Source of the DNA: Hirudinaria manillensis
Taxonomy: Eukaryota > Annelida > Clitellata > Hirudinida > Hirudinidae
Assembly (NCBI GenBank): GCA_034509925.1
Contig: CM067532.1
Location: 4,420,142-4,484,141, forward strand
Direction of reading: 5' to 3'
Length of the DNA stretch: 64,000 nt
Shown here in pieces: positions 34,773 through 46,683 of this stretch. Under the pieces are notes generated by a model, which saw nothing but the letters and a program-made list of their open reading frames with translations, was not told the origin of the DNA and did no database searches. How positions within the stretch are numbered: the first letter of the stretch is position 1; every line of letters begins with the position of its first letter. The position numbers and the translations under genes are program-made.

Positions 34773-36493
34773 TTAAAGAAATATTGAGTTTCTTAAGATA
34801 TCCACCTCAAAAACCAGAAAATGGTTATGCCTAACGAGCGGGAGACAGGTATATCTCTTGGTGAAGAGATCCAATGCGAAAATCGGAGACTCGAGATACA
34901 GTTCTTGTTGGTTAAAGATTGCTGAAAATAATGCGTTATTAACATAGCAAGTCTGTCTCAGCTCGTTTGAGATGCTCACCACATAATCTAAGATTGAAGT
35001 CGAAAGCCATTTACCAATAGTCAGCGTAAGATAATCCTCTGAAGAGAGGGATATGTTGTTTCTACGACTGACTGCTGTTCCGTGGTAGAAAGGCACGTCA
35101 TAATAATTTACACCAACTGGCAAGCCATTCGATCGTACCTACTGGTTCCCGTTTTTTAAGTTAGCACATGTGATATATTTACCTGCTGTGAGAACCTTTT
35201 CACTATATTCAGACCTGACGTATTTGGCCTTCTTATTTGGAGAGCTTTCCAAGAGCTTTCAAGCATCTTCCTTTTTCTCACTGTGAAGTCGACGTCTTAT
35301 TGCACATGCCAATTGCTCTTACTTTAAGTAGCTCCGAAACACGTCCGGGTTTCCTGAAGGTCTGATTCTGCATCCATTCCTTCTTAAAGGATCTGAAGGA
35401 ACAATGGCATTGGATATTGGCTTACCAGTCGGTGATAAAAATGAATACCATAAGGGAAGGTAAGGAAAATGTTTTGTAAGAATTAATTTTCCCAGCTCCT
35501 CATTGAAATAATCATTTGGATGGTCGTGGGTAAATTTTTTGTTTTTTTTTGAAACGAGGTAATTAAAGATGGAAAGGTAGCATTTGTAAAAAGGGCTTTA
35601 TATATTGCCTCGGCTTCATCCTCGGGAATATCATATTTTCACACTTCTGACTCAATGTCATCGGTCGGAATCCCATCAGCATTACTGCGACCTATTACGT
35701 CGAAATGAGTTTGCAGTTCCTTTGTTCGGTTTGGCGTCAGGCAAATATTTAAAAAAGAAAGTGTAAGGTCATCAGCTACTTTGAAAGAGTCAACACATTA
35801 TTTTGATTAAAGCGCAAATGTGGTACTGTCGAAATCTTTTGTCTGTGACGACCTTTCTCACATCGTCAACTATTATTTTAGTATAATGTGAGCAACACAA
35901 CAATACTGTCGTGCAGTGCTTCATGAAGGTCAATTCTTCAACGCAATTCTGGTAAACCATCAAAATGCACTATGGTATCCATTCCATATATTGTCGCAGC
36001 ATTTCCGATTACTGTCTGCTTTGGAGATACCATAACCATTTGAACTACTTGTTCGCCATCATCCTTATGAAGTTCTAAATCTCTTTTCATCCTCTCGGCA
36101 AGGTCTTTTGTAAACGTCCTTATCCATATCATCACTTGCTTTTTCCATTGACCTGATTTTCTTAAGGTTAGCCTTTGATGGAATTTCGTGTTTCTCCAGC
36201 CCCTTTACGCCTGAGATACACATCATTGTATGGAGGACAGACGGTGTGATGCACTTTAGTTTGTCTTTTATATATTCTTTCGGTGAGCCTCACAGACGCC
36301 TTTTGACATAACCTTTATGGTTCAAATTCTTACCATCGGAAAAAATTATTAATTGGTTAGAACTATCAATTGAGCATCTATATAACCACTCACAAGGTGT
36401 ATTCTGGCTCACCACTTTTCTAAATGCTTCCCTTCGAGTAGCAAGATCAAGTTTACTATCCCAAATTCTTGATACCTGGGCCGATTCCCTCAA
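34773..36493 (-). pseudogene. Ulp1-type (C48) peptidase and upstream ORF relic of unit U1
   Basis: Reading leftwards, fragments at 36493-36290 and 36135-35938 are protein-like but unidentified, and are followed by a clear peptidase fold at 35123-34773. The peptidase has LSSEDYLTLTIGKWLSTSIL (the typical substrate-side helix of Ulp1), then SPIFALDLFTKRYTCLPL and RHNHFLVFEVD with the catalytic His. The frame stops before the Gln and Cys motif, so the peptidase is truncated or frameshifted. It differs clearly from the peptidase of unit U2, so the two units are separate families. Confidence 0.6.
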
Positions 36494-37264
36494 ATCAACT
36501 TACTTGAATAATAAAGTACATGCCTCATATTGTCTTTCGGTCTTCTTCGACGGTGCATCAACATCCCTTGCAGTTTCCTAATACTTCTACCTCGGTAGGT
36601 CTGTCAAGCATTAATTGAGGGTACTCCAATCCTTGAGGCATCTGAATTTCTGGAGCAATTCTTCCCCATTTTCATTTTTCACGGGAACTTGGGTTTTTTC
36701 TTTCTTCCATCTCAGATATATTTTGGTTCTGTTCCTCAAGTTATTCGTAATACCCAACAAGGAAAAAAGTCTATCGAACAATCCATCAGTCTTACTTGCG
36801 ATTTCCTTGCTAATTTGTTCCGGAGAAAATCCTCAAGAGACTAGCAACCCAATAAGCCTTTCATTGTCAATACTGCTTTCAAAAACTATTGTAGATGTGT
36901 TGTAAAGTAAAATAGGAGTAATTAGAGTCGAATTTGTGAAGTTTGAAACGTAAATCTAACATAGACGATTATAGCACGTTTGGGGGTTGGGTTGTATTAA
37001 CAGTCGCAACGAAATACATTGGAAACTATGAAGAGGCTTATATCCATTCAGAAACTTTGGCAATCAGTAAACGTATACATCATTTTGTACAGTTTCATTA
37101 GCACTACAAGGCCTTGTAGATATATCGGAATTTCGTTTTAAGTGCCGCAAATCACAAATAAGCGCCTCATATAGTCGTTTCATAATTAATTAATCTTTAG
37201 AACGCATTATCTCAGCTCCGACGCTTAGAATACAATAATGTTATATATCATTTAAAGGTTATTA

Positions 37265-39845
37265 ATAGATATAAACGTTTATTGAAAAATGATCAGAATA
37301 AACTGAAGTAAACAATTGACTGACGTGAAATGAAGTAAAGGTCGAAGGTATATGTATGGGCAAAATGAGATAAATAAAAAAGAAAAAGAAAAGGAAGGGA
37401 AGGGAAAGATAAATGGAAATTTTTTGAGATAAGAGGTGGGGTATATGCTTGAGTAGCTTTTTCGTTTTTAATCTTGAATTTCCTCGGTGGGCTCTGTGAC
37501 TTCTTCAGTTTGGTCTACTTGCATGTCTTCTTCAGTCGAGGCGGGCGCTTGTTCTTCAGAGGACGTGCGTGCTGCTGGGCCTTCCGGAGCCGTGGAGGGC
37601 GTGTCACTGGTCTTCGTGGAGTGATGGATATGGGCACAGTATATGTCCTTCGAGTCGGTGATTGCTTGGCATACGAGTTTTTGCCAGGTAGTTTGCGTTA
37701 CGGCCCGTGATGCCAAGTGCTCGGAAGGATTTCATATTTTCTGTGTCGAAGGTGCCCAGGGATCCAATCACTACAGCCCCGAGATAGACGCCGAACCCTT
37801 TAACCCTGAGAGCGGAAGCTTCTTTGACATATTTTTCTAGCTTCTTCTTCCGGGCATCCGGGATGCCGTTTCTGTCTTTGTCGTATGGGCAGGTTACGTC
37901 GATGATGGCGGCTGTGCGCTTCTCCAGGTCGAATACGACAATGTCCGGCCTGTTGAGTGAGGTGAGGAGCGGCACTGTGAGGTTGAGGCGCGCTTTCGTG
38001 GCTATTTTCTGAGGCATGGCTTTGACGATTTTGTCTACTATGTTGTTGTGTCGTTTCGTCGCGGCCGCAAGGTTGGGGAAGCAATTGTTGAGTATATGCG
38101 GGATGGTTTCGTATTCTCCTCCGCACTTCCTGCATCGCTTGTCCATTGTGTTCCACGATGTTCCATTTCTACCAAGGACATTTAACCTGGCGCTGTGGAT
38201 GAAGCGCCAGGCGGCGAAGCTCATGTAGTCGCCACGGTGCGTAAAGCGGTTTGAGATGGAGCTGTTGGCGCAGCTCCTCGAGACCACTCCTTGGCTTCTC
38301 TTTCCCTGCAATTGCTCAAGAAAGTACTCTCTGTACGCGCTTTTAATTTTACGTTCTGCTGTGTGCGGCAGGAGAGTGAGGCCTTCGAGGATGAGGTTGG
38401 GTGAGGGTCCGTCTTCCTTCCATTCGATTTGGAGTGTTTTCTTTATGAGTCCTGTGCTCACTCTTGCTCTGATCCAGAGGCTCGAGATATCACTTGAGAG
38501 ATTGCCCATCGATTAGTCGGGAAGCTCCTTTTCCGTGGCCGGTCTTCTTGTCCTGTGCGACGTTGCAGCTTGGAGTGTCTCCGGTGCCAGCTCTTTGATT
38601 TGTTGGTCCTGGCTATGCAGGAATTTGAGACTCTCAACCGTCGTGCAGGTATCGGCCAGGCATCGGAGCGGGAATAGGTTGAAGCCTCCAGCCCCATAGG
38701 GTTGGTATAGTGGCTCCACACTGGCCTGTTGAGGGAGGGCTGCCCACTTTGTTCCTAGAGATAGAGATGGTTTTGTCTAGTGTCTCTAGGTTTTCTTTCA
38801 GGACATAGCCGGATCTTATAAGGAAGCTGAGCCTTGATAGAATGAATACGTTTGTTGCTTCCAGCTTCTGCCATGGCGCTAAGTCCGAGGCGTCTATTTT
38901 TTCTAGCTTTGTAGTCAGGTCCTGCACTGAGTTGTCCACTGAAATGAAGGGTTTATAACCCGTGGGTCTTCCCAGGTATTTGTATCTGTCTTTCTCTTCA
39001 AGGGAGGGTGGGCTGCCATCTTGTATCTTGAATTTCGTGTCCAGCGTCCTGTGCTTCGCCCCGTCGATGTGGAGGGTTGCGCATTTGGCGGCGTTGAACT
39101 GGAGCTGAATATTGGATGCAGCTTCGCCCACTTCGTTGAGAAGGCTTTGAAGGCCTTCTGCTCCGCTTGATAATAGGACCATGTGTGACTGGTGGTGGAT
39201 GGTGTAGCCCTGGGATAGTGCCATGAAGCTTGCGCGCCTGATCATGTCATTGATGGCGATGTTGAAAATGAGGGGTGACAGAGGGCAACCTTGTTTGACT
39301 CCTGATAATATTAGGGTTTGCTCAGAAGGGCCTTCTGCTGTGATGAAGTTGGTTGATGAGTTGTGGTACAGTTCGAGGATCATCTTTCTCGTCCTGTAAT
39401 TGAATCCGTGGCTGTGGAGTCAAAGATTACATGGTGGGGCACACTTCCAAATGCATTACGGAGGTCTAGCCAAGCTACCGCGAGCTTCTTTCTTCGTCTT
39501 TTGGCATCAGCTATGATTGATTGGAGGACGAAGTTGTGCTCGAGGCACCCCTCCGCGGGCAGGAATCCTTTCTGTTCCTGGCAAAGTATCGGATTCGATA
39601 CTAGGCTTTGGACCATTCGGGACGCGCTGTTCTTGTGCCGTGGTCGAGGTCTCCTGTGCAGTTGTTGGCGGGGGGATGTTCCGCTGTGTCGGTTTTTTGG
39701 GTCTGGTCGTTGGTTTTGTTGGTGGAGGTGTCGAGCGCTGTTATGGTGCAGGCGGTGATTGCTGCGCAGGCGCTGGTGGTATTGGTGGCGGTGAGTGTGA
39801 GGGGGGATGCGGAGGTATATAAACCAATATATTTCCATGTTTAAT
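37265..39845 (-). mobile_element. RLE-type non-LTR retrotransposon (R2/NeSL/Hero-like), 5'-truncated
   Basis: Leftward ORF relic in three frames. 39570-39380: RT start with QKGFLPAEGCLEHNFVLQSI and AWLDLRNAFGSVPH. 39383-38634: palm with SGVKQGCPLSPLIFNIAIND and the block YKYLGRPTG. 38509-37720: a CCHC knuckle (CRKCGGEYETIPHILNNC) and the restriction-like endonuclease (LNRPDIVVFDLEKRTAAIID, then VTCPYD). The RT catalytic box that should precede MVLLSS is replaced by HHQSH, so both catalytic Asp are gone. The tail carries pyrimidine-rich DNA down to about 37265. It sits inside the right end of unit U1, with both junctions fairly clear. Plus-strand frames here are shadows. Confidence 0.85.
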
Positions 39846-40021
39846 AAAATTATTATTGTTATAATGGATTTTTAAATTGAATTTTCGTTATAAAAAAAAT
39901 AAGGTAAGTTAAATAATTTTATGATATTCTAAAAGGTTATCATCTCCCCTTTCCAAAAACGTGCCACCTGTTATATGTTTATAAATTGAAATAATTGCAG
40001 AAATCCGATACCCCATGCGCC

Positions 40022-40114
40022 ACCAAATTTGTTTCAGTGGAACTGCTGCGTTTTGAGCGGTTTCCTGAGTTAGTGCTCACGCACTTTTTGTTGTCGTGTT
40101 CGTATGTCGCTGGT
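40022..40114. mobile_element. 93-bp micro-MITE derived from the MULE-like element
   Basis: Starts ACCAAATTTGTTTCAGTGG and ends ATGTCGCTGGT. It matches the last ~90 bp of the element at 21382-24976. It interrupts the right end of unit U1; the uninterrupted homologous site is in the left end (34215-34225). Flanks CATGCGCC and TATGCGCC form an 8-bp target duplication with one mismatch. Confidence 0.75.
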
Positions 40115-40148
40115 TATGCGCCGCTGCTCACCGCCGATAACTTCACCG

Positions 40149-40804
40149 TCGTGCTATATTTTATGTAACCCAATAAAAACGATGCCGACCTGAATCCATG
40201 TCGTATAGCTGATGACTGGATTACAGTCCTGCATTAGTTCTAATAGTTAAATGATTTAAATGAACATTTCCACAAAAACTATCCTTAGAAGCGAGGATTT
40301 GGATGTCCATGAAGAAAATAACGCTTGCAGTTCAACTACGTCAAAACATGACATCCACAATGCTAAAGGGAACATCACTTCAAAAACCGGATTAATCTCA
40401 CCAATAAAAAAATAATAACCTATAATCGCTTACTGTTTCATCTGGAGTCTAGACTGGGTTGTACCAGATTTCAGTCTGACTCAATCATGTCCATGCCCTA
40501 AATCTATTATTATCAGGGACATCAATGTTGGTTGTATAGAGCTCCTCTGCAACGTTTTATTTATCATAATTATAGAACACTATGGTTGCACCTCTACTGC
40601 TGAAATCCATCAATCCAACAGTTAGACTTCTGCACTACATCACAAGATTCCAACTGTTCACAAGCAGGTCAACGAATGGATTTTTTGTGAAATTTACAGC
40701 AAATTCATCTCATATAATTAAAAACTTAGTAACAAATTAAAAGACTTAATAAACTCTAGAACATCTAAACAAATTATTAATCAATAAGCTCAATCCAGCA
40801 TAAT
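40149..40804. other. Intergenic, 3' of SDF2
   Basis: No coding signal. A TTTATTTAT at 40557-40565 gives minus-strand AATAAA about 240 bases past the SDF2 stop, a possible poly(A) signal. Confidence 0.35.
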
Positions 40805-42671
40805 TCAAAGATCTTCTCGAATTTTATGGTCAAAGCTGGTGGTTTCGGTAGGCTTGATGTAAATTCCTTCCGCTGCCCTCCAGAAGTTGTATTCGCTATA
40901 TGAAGAGAAGCCACTGACCTCTCTCTGTCCATGTATGGGCCTCCCAAACGTATCGCCAGAAACGTGCAAGTACCTATAATCAGAAAAGGCTACAAAGAAA
41001 TCTAAATACAAAAAAGGTGTATTAATGAAACCCAACCCATCAGTATGAACATGCTTTAACCGGACTTTATCATCCCTTCTCCAATGTTCTCCATTACAAA
41101 TTACAGTCCAATAATCACCTAAAAGAATAGGATTCATAACAAAGAACTGTTATTATAAGTATTTATCAAGAACATCACAATATTTCTTCAAGCAAATACC
41201 TTCATCTCCTTCCCCTCTTTCTCCAAATGCGCTTACTTCTAAGTTCCTTGATAGGGGAGAGACAAATGTATGGCTATGAAGATTCCTTCCAGTTGATAGA
41301 TGTTGAAGTCTGACAACCTGACCACATTTGATTGGAGTACTAAAACAGGAGTATTTACCAAGAGATAATTACAACATCAAGTTCAAGAGCTGTTTTAGAT
41401 AAGCAAATTATACTGTTCTAGTATTAACAAATTATTCAAATGAAAATTCCATACCCTCTTATGCAATCACTGCCAATCTTGCCATTAACCTTCCAGTAAC
41501 TGTTATGATCATCAGATGAATCCACAGCAGTAACTGACTGTCAATTATTAAGAAGAAATGTTTTGGATAAAACAATTTTATGTAGGGAAACTAGTTAAGA
41601 TACCTGTTGGCCACTGCCCGAACCATACTTGACATCATGTGAGTGGAGGCGCACATTGTGTGCAACATTTAGCAATTTCAAAGCTGACCCACAGGTAACA
41701 TAATCATAATTGAATTCTGGAGAAAAAGTCATAAACAACATTAATTTATCATGCAATATTATACAGGTTGATAGCCATTAAATCTTAGTATCAAAAATTG
41801 TCATTCAACTACCTTAGTTAGAAATATTAATAATAAAGATGTTTTCAATTGATTTAATAATAACTATTCTTTTATTTAACAATAAAGTCAAATGTGCCAA
41901 AAAGTAAAAATCAATTTAAAAAATAACTAATATATCGACATTTGTTACTTTTCAATAAAAATGAGTGGACAATCATTCCAAGAATAATTTTATTAAACTG
42001 AGATAACTGGATAAATATTTTTGAGAAAGTAATGAAGAAATTTTCCTTACACTACAAGAATATTAAGCTGCTAATATTTTCTCTACACTACTCAACTCAT
42101 TCTTTCATTATATCTCATGGTTTCAAAGACAAAAAATTTATACACCACTTTTACAGAAAAGATATGAGTATTTGTACATAATCTAAATCTTAATTAATAG
42201 TTTGACAAAGAAATTAGTTTATAAGCCACAGATTCAAAACAATAAGATCTTCTGAAACTCTCGATCTACTACAGAACATATCATTCAACTTTCCTTAAAC
42301 TCTCCATAACTCTTTTAAAATCAAGGGTCCATCTCTATATACCGTCCATCAAACTAATCGCAACTCACTGCAACAAGCAATCGCATAGCATTCAACTCTC
42401 AACTCACTCCAAAATTATGTATCCATCTTATACAATCTTATATTTCCCTTTTTGTCAAAGATTATGTCATTATCCTAGATTCTTAAGGTAAAGGATAATG
42501 CACGTATTTCACCATGACCGAATAACGGATATTATAAATATGTGGTAAATCAATAAATAAACAAAACGAACTCTTTCCATCTGAGAAGGCAAAAATCACA
42601 AGTAGCAATGAAATCAACCGCAGCGAACACATCTTCCTATTCACGGTTCGAAACTGACCAAACAGACCCAT
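40805..42671 (-). CDS. SDF2: Stromal cell-derived factor 2 (SDF2/SDF2L1), ER MIR-domain protein
   Basis: Soluble ER-lumen protein of the chaperone/ERdj3 complex with three MIR repeats. Six exons join in phase: 42671-42572, 41716-41604, 41537-41455, 41339-41200, 41118-41037 and 40973-40805. The product is 228 residues from ATG 42671, or 215 from ATG 42632; the latter (MCSLRLISLLLVIFAF) starts directly with a signal peptide and is close to the human length of 211, so it is preferred. MIR landmarks: YVTCGSALKLLN and VRLHSHDVKYGSGSGQQSVT; NSYWKVNG; GQVVRLQHLSTGRNLHSH; YWTVICNG; YLHVSGDTFGRPIHG. The C-terminus REDL is a KDEL-like retrieval signal. The 63-bp intron 40974-41036 is a multiple of three without a stop, so reading through it gives a false extra 21 residues. 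Exon 1's donor is weak, so that end is less certain. Confidence 0.94.
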
Positions 42672-43814
42672 TACGCTAAATTAAGCAAATCAAAAAAGAA
42701 CACGTGTAATTCATTGAACAATTAAAAGATGCGATAAAAATTTTTACAAAATAAATAATCTATTAACACCTTACTAAACAATTAAGGAATATTTTTATTA
42801 TGCCAACGAATAATTTTGTATTAGACCTACATTACATTAACGTTATCTAAAAATACTAAATATTTCGTGATTATTATAAATTTATCTCATCCACAAAAAT
42901 GTCTGTTAAACTAAAAGGGAGAAATCTTAAAGCAACACAAAATTTAATTTAAATAAGTTGGACAAGGTTTTTTTTTTATAACGAATTTGTCTCACGACCA
43001 ATAAGGATGATTAAGGATATGGGAATACTGAGTTATGAGGAGATGCTGGGTAACTGTAATATCACAGAACTCGAAATAAGAAAAACGAAGCGTTAAAGAA
43101 TAAAATTAACCACCACCACGTTTCTTTGAGGCCTCCAAAAGCGGTTTTACAAGATCATGGATTCAAAATACAAAATGAAAATGCATGGGAACTATAAAAA
43201 CCAAAAGATTCAGTATAATAATAGTTGGCTTGTGGAAAAAGCTAGATGAAGAGACAGATTCAGTGGAAATGTTCAAAGTAATACTTTTGTGAATTCAAAG
43301 GCACGAATCATTGAATCAAAAATTCTGGTAGAAAATTAAACAAACATGATAATCCAAGCTCTAAGGACAGGCAACACTCTAGAATTAGTGAGGGGGCAGC
43401 TGGTGGCTATGGGGATATAAAGAAGGGCCTCGGGTCCACGATGGATTCGTCGAATTACATAATAAAACCATTGTCCTCGCTACACCACCGTCTAGAATAT
43501 ATCAACATCTTAATGAGATCCTACAGAAAAGCGTAATCATTCATGAAAAAACTGTTACATAATCTCATGAACAAAGGGATTTATCAGAGGTCCAATTGCT
43601 AAAGAGAACACTACTAAAATGTGCAAGGAGCTTGCTTAAGTATACATCGAGTGAAGGAAGGTTTTGATAACTTCTGAAGTATTGAAATTATTAAAACTAG
43701 ATTCGGAATTAATAAGTAGGTTATGGTTTTACGAAATTGAGTGAAACATCTTGAATAAACGATACTCAAGAATTCATAAAAATACCAAAAATTTGCCGTG
43801 AAAAAAGGTTGCAA
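42672..43814. other. Intergenic, nothing clear
   Basis: AT-rich upstream region of SDF2 with no coding signal. Confidence 0.3.
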
Positions 43815-43930
43815 TACAACATTGCCAATGAAATTGTCCCTTTTGATGAAAATGCTCCAAGACCATAAGAGGGTCTCTACCTTTCTGCCCTTCGTACAAG
43901 TTCAATTTGGACTTAAATTATTAAATGGTT
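43815..43930 (-). mobile_element. Tc1/mariner fragment, second copy
   Basis: About 110 bp (ATTGCCAATGAAATTGTCCC...) resemble 44363-44475 of the neighbouring Tc1 relic, in the same orientation. It is a small remnant of a second copy or a local duplication. Confidence 0.55.
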
Positions 43931-44054
43931 AACCTTTAAATTTTTTTATTTTAAACAACATTTTTAGTAATTAATGACTTGTCCTTTATCTTTTAAAATT
44001 ATAATACATCTAATTTTCATTTATTTAATTAACGTTTCTATATATTCTTTTTCC

Positions 44055-44660
44055 AGGACATACCATGCCTTCTTATGGCCTCTTCCAGCTCTTCCTTTGT
44101 GAAATATGTCCTTCCACCTTCATGTATTTTGTTAGAAATCCTCCCCCAAGTATTTTCAATTGGATTAAGGTCCGGTGATAAATCTGGCCAGCTGATAACC
44201 TTGATTTCATTTTCTTGAAAACTTTTTTGTCAAGTTGGAGACATGTATTCAGGCGCTAACCTGTTGAAACACAAAATTATTACCATAATTGATATTATCG
44301 AATGGTAGCAAAGACTTATTCAATGTTTCGACATAATTTTGTGGTTTTTGTCTTCTTTTTAGTATTGCCAATGAAATTGTTCCTTTTGATGAAATTGCTC
44401 CCCTAAACCATAAAAGAGCCTCCACCCTGCTGCCAGCTAAAATAAGTCTTTTCTTTTCTAGATTTAAATTATCAATGACAACCACCTACTCCATCCAGAT
44501 TTTTCATGAGAGAATATTATTTGGTCCCATTCTGATTTGAAAATTTGAAAGTTACCATATCCTTGGCCCTCTCAATCTGTATTTTCCTGTGACTTTGTTT
44601 GAGACGCGGGACCTTCACGCGTCTTTCACATTTAAATTTTCCACTTTTATTTAAGTAATC
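44055..44660 (-). mobile_element. Tc1/mariner transposase relic
   Basis: The minus strand near 44210-44060 reads ISWPDLSPDLNPIENTWGRI and then FTKEELEEAIRRHGMSW, the third catalytic block (DD34E type, Glu kept) of a Tc1-like transposase. Upstream, in shifted frames, are FSHEKSGWSR (first block, the catalytic Asp replaced by His) and GGGSFMVWGS-like sequence. The second Asp block is not visible. No inverted ends are clear. It is dead. Confidence 0.75.
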
Positions 44661-46683
44661 GCATATTCTCTTCGTATAGACGCATAATTTCACATGTTTA
44701 CAATTATAAATTACAAATTAATTCAAAATTTTGCTCTCAGCAGTTCAACACTTAAGGAATTGTGCTCGTCGATGCAAAATGTTTTTATAAAATTCTAGCC
44801 TTCCTACAAATTAGATTTCAAAAATTTTATACATTTACATGCAGACAAGATAAGTCACTGGATTCAATTGTGAACAAAAACAGCATTTCTAGGGCTAAGA
44901 CCAAGACATAAACCGCTCAAGAAGATTCGAGGTAATTTGTAGGTGCAGCCTCGAGACTTACAAGGACCTTATTTTGATACTAAACCGAGATAAAGGCATA
45001 GGATTATAATAATTAACGAAGACATATAATTTCATTTCCCCACTTTATTACTAGAGATGGGGTACTTGCTACTTGTACTTGTACTTTGACCTCCGGCGCT
45101 TGTTCTCAAGTCATCAAAAAGCAGGTCAATTTTTATCAAAAACCAAAGGATGCATATTCCAGATGATGCTTGTGAATTACGCAATTGGGCGAATTTTGAC
45201 GCAACAATTTTATTGATCTCTTTTATGGTTTCTTCCGTTTTAGGCTTATCTTAATCATGTCCTGAATTTCTTCTCATTCTTTGATTCGTTGTTAGTGCCA
45301 AATATTGTCTCTTTGAAAAGCTACCACAGATGAAATCTAAGCATTTTCAAAAGTTTCTTGTTCCAATGTGTGATTTTCTATTAAGATGATGCAGTCTCCT
45401 CCAATTTTTGATACATTTCTGGTATATCAAATCAGAGATTTGTTTTAAGGAAGAGTTTTTCCTCTTCTATCAGACTAAATCAGTTCAGCCATTTAAAACT
45501 AGTTAAATGATTTTGATCTGCCGTGGCACAAAGATTTATAATAATAAGAATAATATAGTTATTAATCACCATTAATATAAATAAGAAACAAATAATTATT
45601 TGTTTCGAAGTGTAGGCTTTCCCTATGTTCAACTTAATAATAGACACTTCTATTTAAAATTAATTTACAACACTACATACGCATATGCACATGCATTATG
45701 CTCGCCATCCTCGATTACAATAGCTACGGCTCGTTCCCTCGTAACGTTGCTCGTTGCTACATAATGAAATTTAAATGTAACGTTTGGCAAAGGTTATTCC
45801 ATAGGAACTTCTTTTTCTTTACGTGTTTTGTTCCATGACGTTTTTAGCAATTTGTAGCAGCCATACAACTATTCTTTTGTCACTTATTTCCTCGTATACT
45901 TGAGACAAGAGGGTGGATTGTGATCACCCCTCTTTACTATAGTTTCCATGTCCTCTGCTAGAGAGTAACCTTGGTCCTGCGGTACCTCGTCGTGACCTTC
46001 GACTTCCTCGTTTGAGACTCTTGTGTTTTATCGACGATATAGTTCTGGTAGCGAACAAGAAAAGGAAATGCTTATTTCAAGTGCTCAAATGCAACATTTA
46101 CCACATTACAAATCTTAAAACTCTTGTAAATTTGCATAAATTTAAGAAATAATCAAAAAGGTATTTAAAGGACAAATTGTTTGGTCCTGTCTTGGATCAA
46201 GGCGGTTTAAGTCAGGATTAAGACTAAGATAGAGACCAAGACGTGAGAATACAGGCTCAAGATTCAACTCTACTAAAGTATCCTATATCCATCTCTATGA
46301 TCGTAGGTAATTTATTGTGTTTGAGTAACTTTGAAGACCTCGGGTAAGTCCTACAAATTTGGCGGGTTTCCAGGCACTCATCTCCTCTCGGTGGTGGCCC
46401 TGGTTAAAATAAAAACGCAAAATATTTTAATTGAACTAAAGACTTATTTTATAACATCTAAAGGCTACATTAATTTATAAAAAATCAATAAATAAAAAAA
46501 TAAAGAGAACATTTCCGTACTGTTGCCATATAAACATAAAAAATCATGAAATGCTGATTAATAAAAAAATATTTGTAATTATTTTATTGGATGCGCCCAA
46601 TTCATATTCTCTTAGTAACTTTTACATGGCTGCGTCCAAGAACATATTTGTCACGGAAGTATACAATGTTGATTCGATGCAAT
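44661..46683. other. Intergenic between the Tc1 relic and TMEM131
   Basis: No gene seen. At 45052-45092 TAGAGATGGGGTACTTGCTA with alternating ACTTGTACTTGT resembles hAT-type or satellite-like ends; a similar ACAAGTACCCAATTACGAGT lies at 33195. Neither can be assigned. The last part should hold the TMEM131 promoter. Confidence 0.3.

Larger units (their letters stand above)
34190..40148 (-). mobile_element. Unit U1: second Ulp1-bearing element with long terminal inverted repeats
   Basis: The left end (34190-34700) is matched, inverted, by 36905-37260 and, across an inserted LINE, by 39970-40148. Anchor pairs: TATCGGCGG...GGATTTCTGCAATTATTTCA (34199-34255 with 39984-40140), AGCGTCGGAGCTGAGATA (34386 with 37209) and AGGAGTAATTAG-GTCGAATTTGT (34670 with 36914). 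Without the 2.6-kb LINE and 93-bp MITE the element would be about 3.3 kb with ends of about 500 bp. Leftward ORF fragments lie between the ends. It abuts unit U2 at about 34188. No clear target duplication is visible. Confidence 0.6.

Noticed and set aside
39363..39844. Plus-strand Gly/Trp/Cys-rich frames
   Set aside because: Antisense shadows of the RLE-type LINE and its Thr/Pro-rich upstream part.
45052..45092. hAT-like terminal motif with ACTTGT repeats
   Set aside because: Only one end is visible, with no duplication or transposase; the resemblance at 33.2 kb is too short.
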